In this document: piece by piece, positions 5,388 to 5,669 of the stretch
Layout of the letters: every line of letters starts with the position of its first letter
How positions within the stretch are numbered: the stretch's first letter is position 1
Assembly: GCA_900546385.1 (NCBI GenBank)
Contig: URCT01000137.1
Span: 1-5,669, forward strand
Length of the DNA: 5,669 nt
Reading direction: 5' to 3'
DNA from: an uncultured Eubacteriales bacterium
GTDB taxonomy: Bacteria > Bacillota > Clostridia > Oscillospirales > CAG-382
Made by a program: the position numbers and the translations under genes
Notes under the pieces: generated by a model
Told to the model about the DNA's origin: nothing
Databases searched by the model: none
Seen by the model: the letters and a program-made list of their open reading frames with translations, nothing else

Positions 5388-5416
5388 ATTATACAGTGTT
5401 ATGGGTAGTTTGTCAA
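5388..5416 (-). promoter_or_regulatory. Consensus sigma-A promoter of the DUF4234/SHOCT gene
   Basis: The minus strand shows TTGACA (5416-5411), a 17-bp spacer and TATAAT (5393-5388). Both hexamers and the spacing match the consensus exactly, so strong vegetative expression is predicted unless it is repressed. The expected start is near 5381, giving a leader of about 27 nt. Confidence 0.92.
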
Positions 5417-5484
5417 TAGTTTTTGGGAAATTTTTGAAAAAAATGGGAATTTTGTGCGAAAATGTCACTTTTGAGGGGTTTTTT

Positions 5485-5501
5485 GAGGTTTGCGGAACCT
5501 C
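5485..5501. repeat. GAGGTT hairpin, copy 1
   Basis: A 6-bp stem GAGGTT/AACCTC closes on the loop TGCGG. A run of six or more T residues begins at 5508 on the plus strand, so it might help end transcription arriving from the left, although the T-run is not directly adjacent. Confidence 0.6.
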
Positions 5502-5556
5502 GGAGCCTTTTTTGAGAAAGGTTTTAATTTTGTTTGTGTGAGGTTGTTGTTTGGGT

Positions 5557-5590
5557 GAGCTGATTCGAGGTTTGGAAAACCTCGAAGCTC
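5557..5590. repeat. GAGGTT hairpin, copy 2 (longest)
   Basis: A perfect 10-bp stem (5564-5573/5577-5586) closes on the loop GGA. It extends by four further base pairs (GAGC at 5557-5560 with GCTC at 5587-5590) after a 3-nt bulge. It shares the GAGGTT/AACCTC core with copies 1 and 3 and runs directly into the CTCCCT-GCA-AGGGAG hairpin at 5588-5602. Confidence 0.75.
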
Positions 5591-5614
5591 CCTGCAAGGG
5601 AGTACGGCTTGTCA

Positions 5615-5635
5615 CTTTTTGCGTCGTGCAAAAAG
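5615..5635. repeat. A/T-flanked hairpin CTTTTTGC/GCAAAAAG
   Basis: An 8-bp perfect stem (5615-5622/5628-5635) closes on a 5-nt loop. Read on the minus strand it begins CTTTTTGCACG, an 11-mer also present on the plus strand at 31-41, so the two ends of the window may carry related dispersed repeats in opposite orientation. Confidence 0.5.
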
Positions 5636-5651
5636 AACCAAAAAGCACGCC

Positions 5652-5669
5652 AGAGGTTTGCGAACCTCT
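5652..5669. repeat. GAGGTT hairpin, copy 3, at the window edge
   Basis: A perfect 7-bp stem AGAGGTT/AACCTCT closes on the loop TGCG and ends exactly at the last base of the window. The stem could be longer, since its right flank is not visible. Confidence 0.65.

Larger units (their letters stand above)
5417..5669. other. Non-coding stretch upstream of the DUF4234/SHOCT gene, rich in hairpins
   Basis: Together with the promoter and leader, this forms a 315-base stretch without a gene, running to the window edge. Three related inverted repeats with a GAGGTT...AACCTC core stand at 5485-5501, 5564-5586 and 5652-5669. Two others lie at 5588-5602 (CTCCCT/AGGGAG) and 5615-5635 (CTTTTTGC/GCAAAAAG). 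The minus strand is an open frame here, continuous with the downstream gene, but it has no supported start and probably reflects chance plus repeat sequence. No tRNA or riboswitch architecture was recognised. Confidence 0.6.

Noticed and set aside
4137..5648. Longer 503-residue version of the DUF4234/SHOCT protein starting at 5648
   Set aside because: The extra 98 residues would cover a perfect sigma-A promoter and several hairpins, have no ribosome binding site, and read as low-complexity basic sequence. The start at 5354 has GGAGGT at the right distance.
5417..5669. Riboswitch or structured RNA leader upstream of the DUF4234/SHOCT gene
   Set aside because: The hairpins lie upstream of the consensus promoter and so are not in the predicted transcript. 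No known aptamer core was recognised.

Overview
The window looks like chromosomal DNA from a gut-type anaerobic member of the Clostridia (Firmicutes). This is inferred from strong GGAGG-type ribosome binding sites, consensus sigma-A promoters, a cysteine-rich class B penicillin-binding protein, a DUF4234/SHOCT membrane protein, and several families of small GC-rich intergenic hairpins of a kind I associate with Oscillospirales-like genomes. No marker gene allows a firmer placement. No plasmid, phage or transposase gene is visible.

Layout from left to right: (1) 1-113, a cluster of small hairpins that runs into the end of the next gene and includes a possible terminator; (2) 114-1865, minus strand, a 583-residue class B penicillin-binding protein (transpeptidase); (3) 1950-2744, minus strand, a 264-residue AraC-family regulator, 84 bp upstream of the penicillin-binding protein gene and co-directional with it; (4) 2745-2895, a compact divergent control region with two good sigma-A promoters and a repeated 9-mer that is a candidate regulator operator; (5) 2896-3942, plus strand, a 348-residue cytoplasmic serine hydrolase of the class C beta-lactamase/esterase fold; (6) 3923-4127, an intergenic block with a heptamer tandem repeat, a REP-like double hairpin and a terminator shared by converging genes; (7) 4137-5354, minus strand, a 405-residue polytopic membrane protein with DUF4234 and a C-terminal SHOCT motif; (8) 5355-5669, its promoter followed by a non-coding stretch with three related hairpins spaced 82-86 bp apart.

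The first three genes may form a small regulatory unit. The AraC-type protein is transcribed divergently from the serine hydrolase. Identical 9-mers lie on its own -10 box and just upstream of the hydrolase -35 box, the geometry expected for autorepression plus activation of the neighbour. The penicillin-binding protein may be co-transcribed with the regulator. Two of these proteins belong to penicillin-recognising folds, so a cell-wall theme is possible, but the substrate of the hydrolase cannot be read from the sequence.

I found no convincing new defence system or mobile system. The most useful leads are the candidate operator arrangement, the regularly spaced hairpin arrays, the repeat-encoded C-terminus of the hydrolase, and the sharp base-composition break inside the DUF4234/SHOCT gene.
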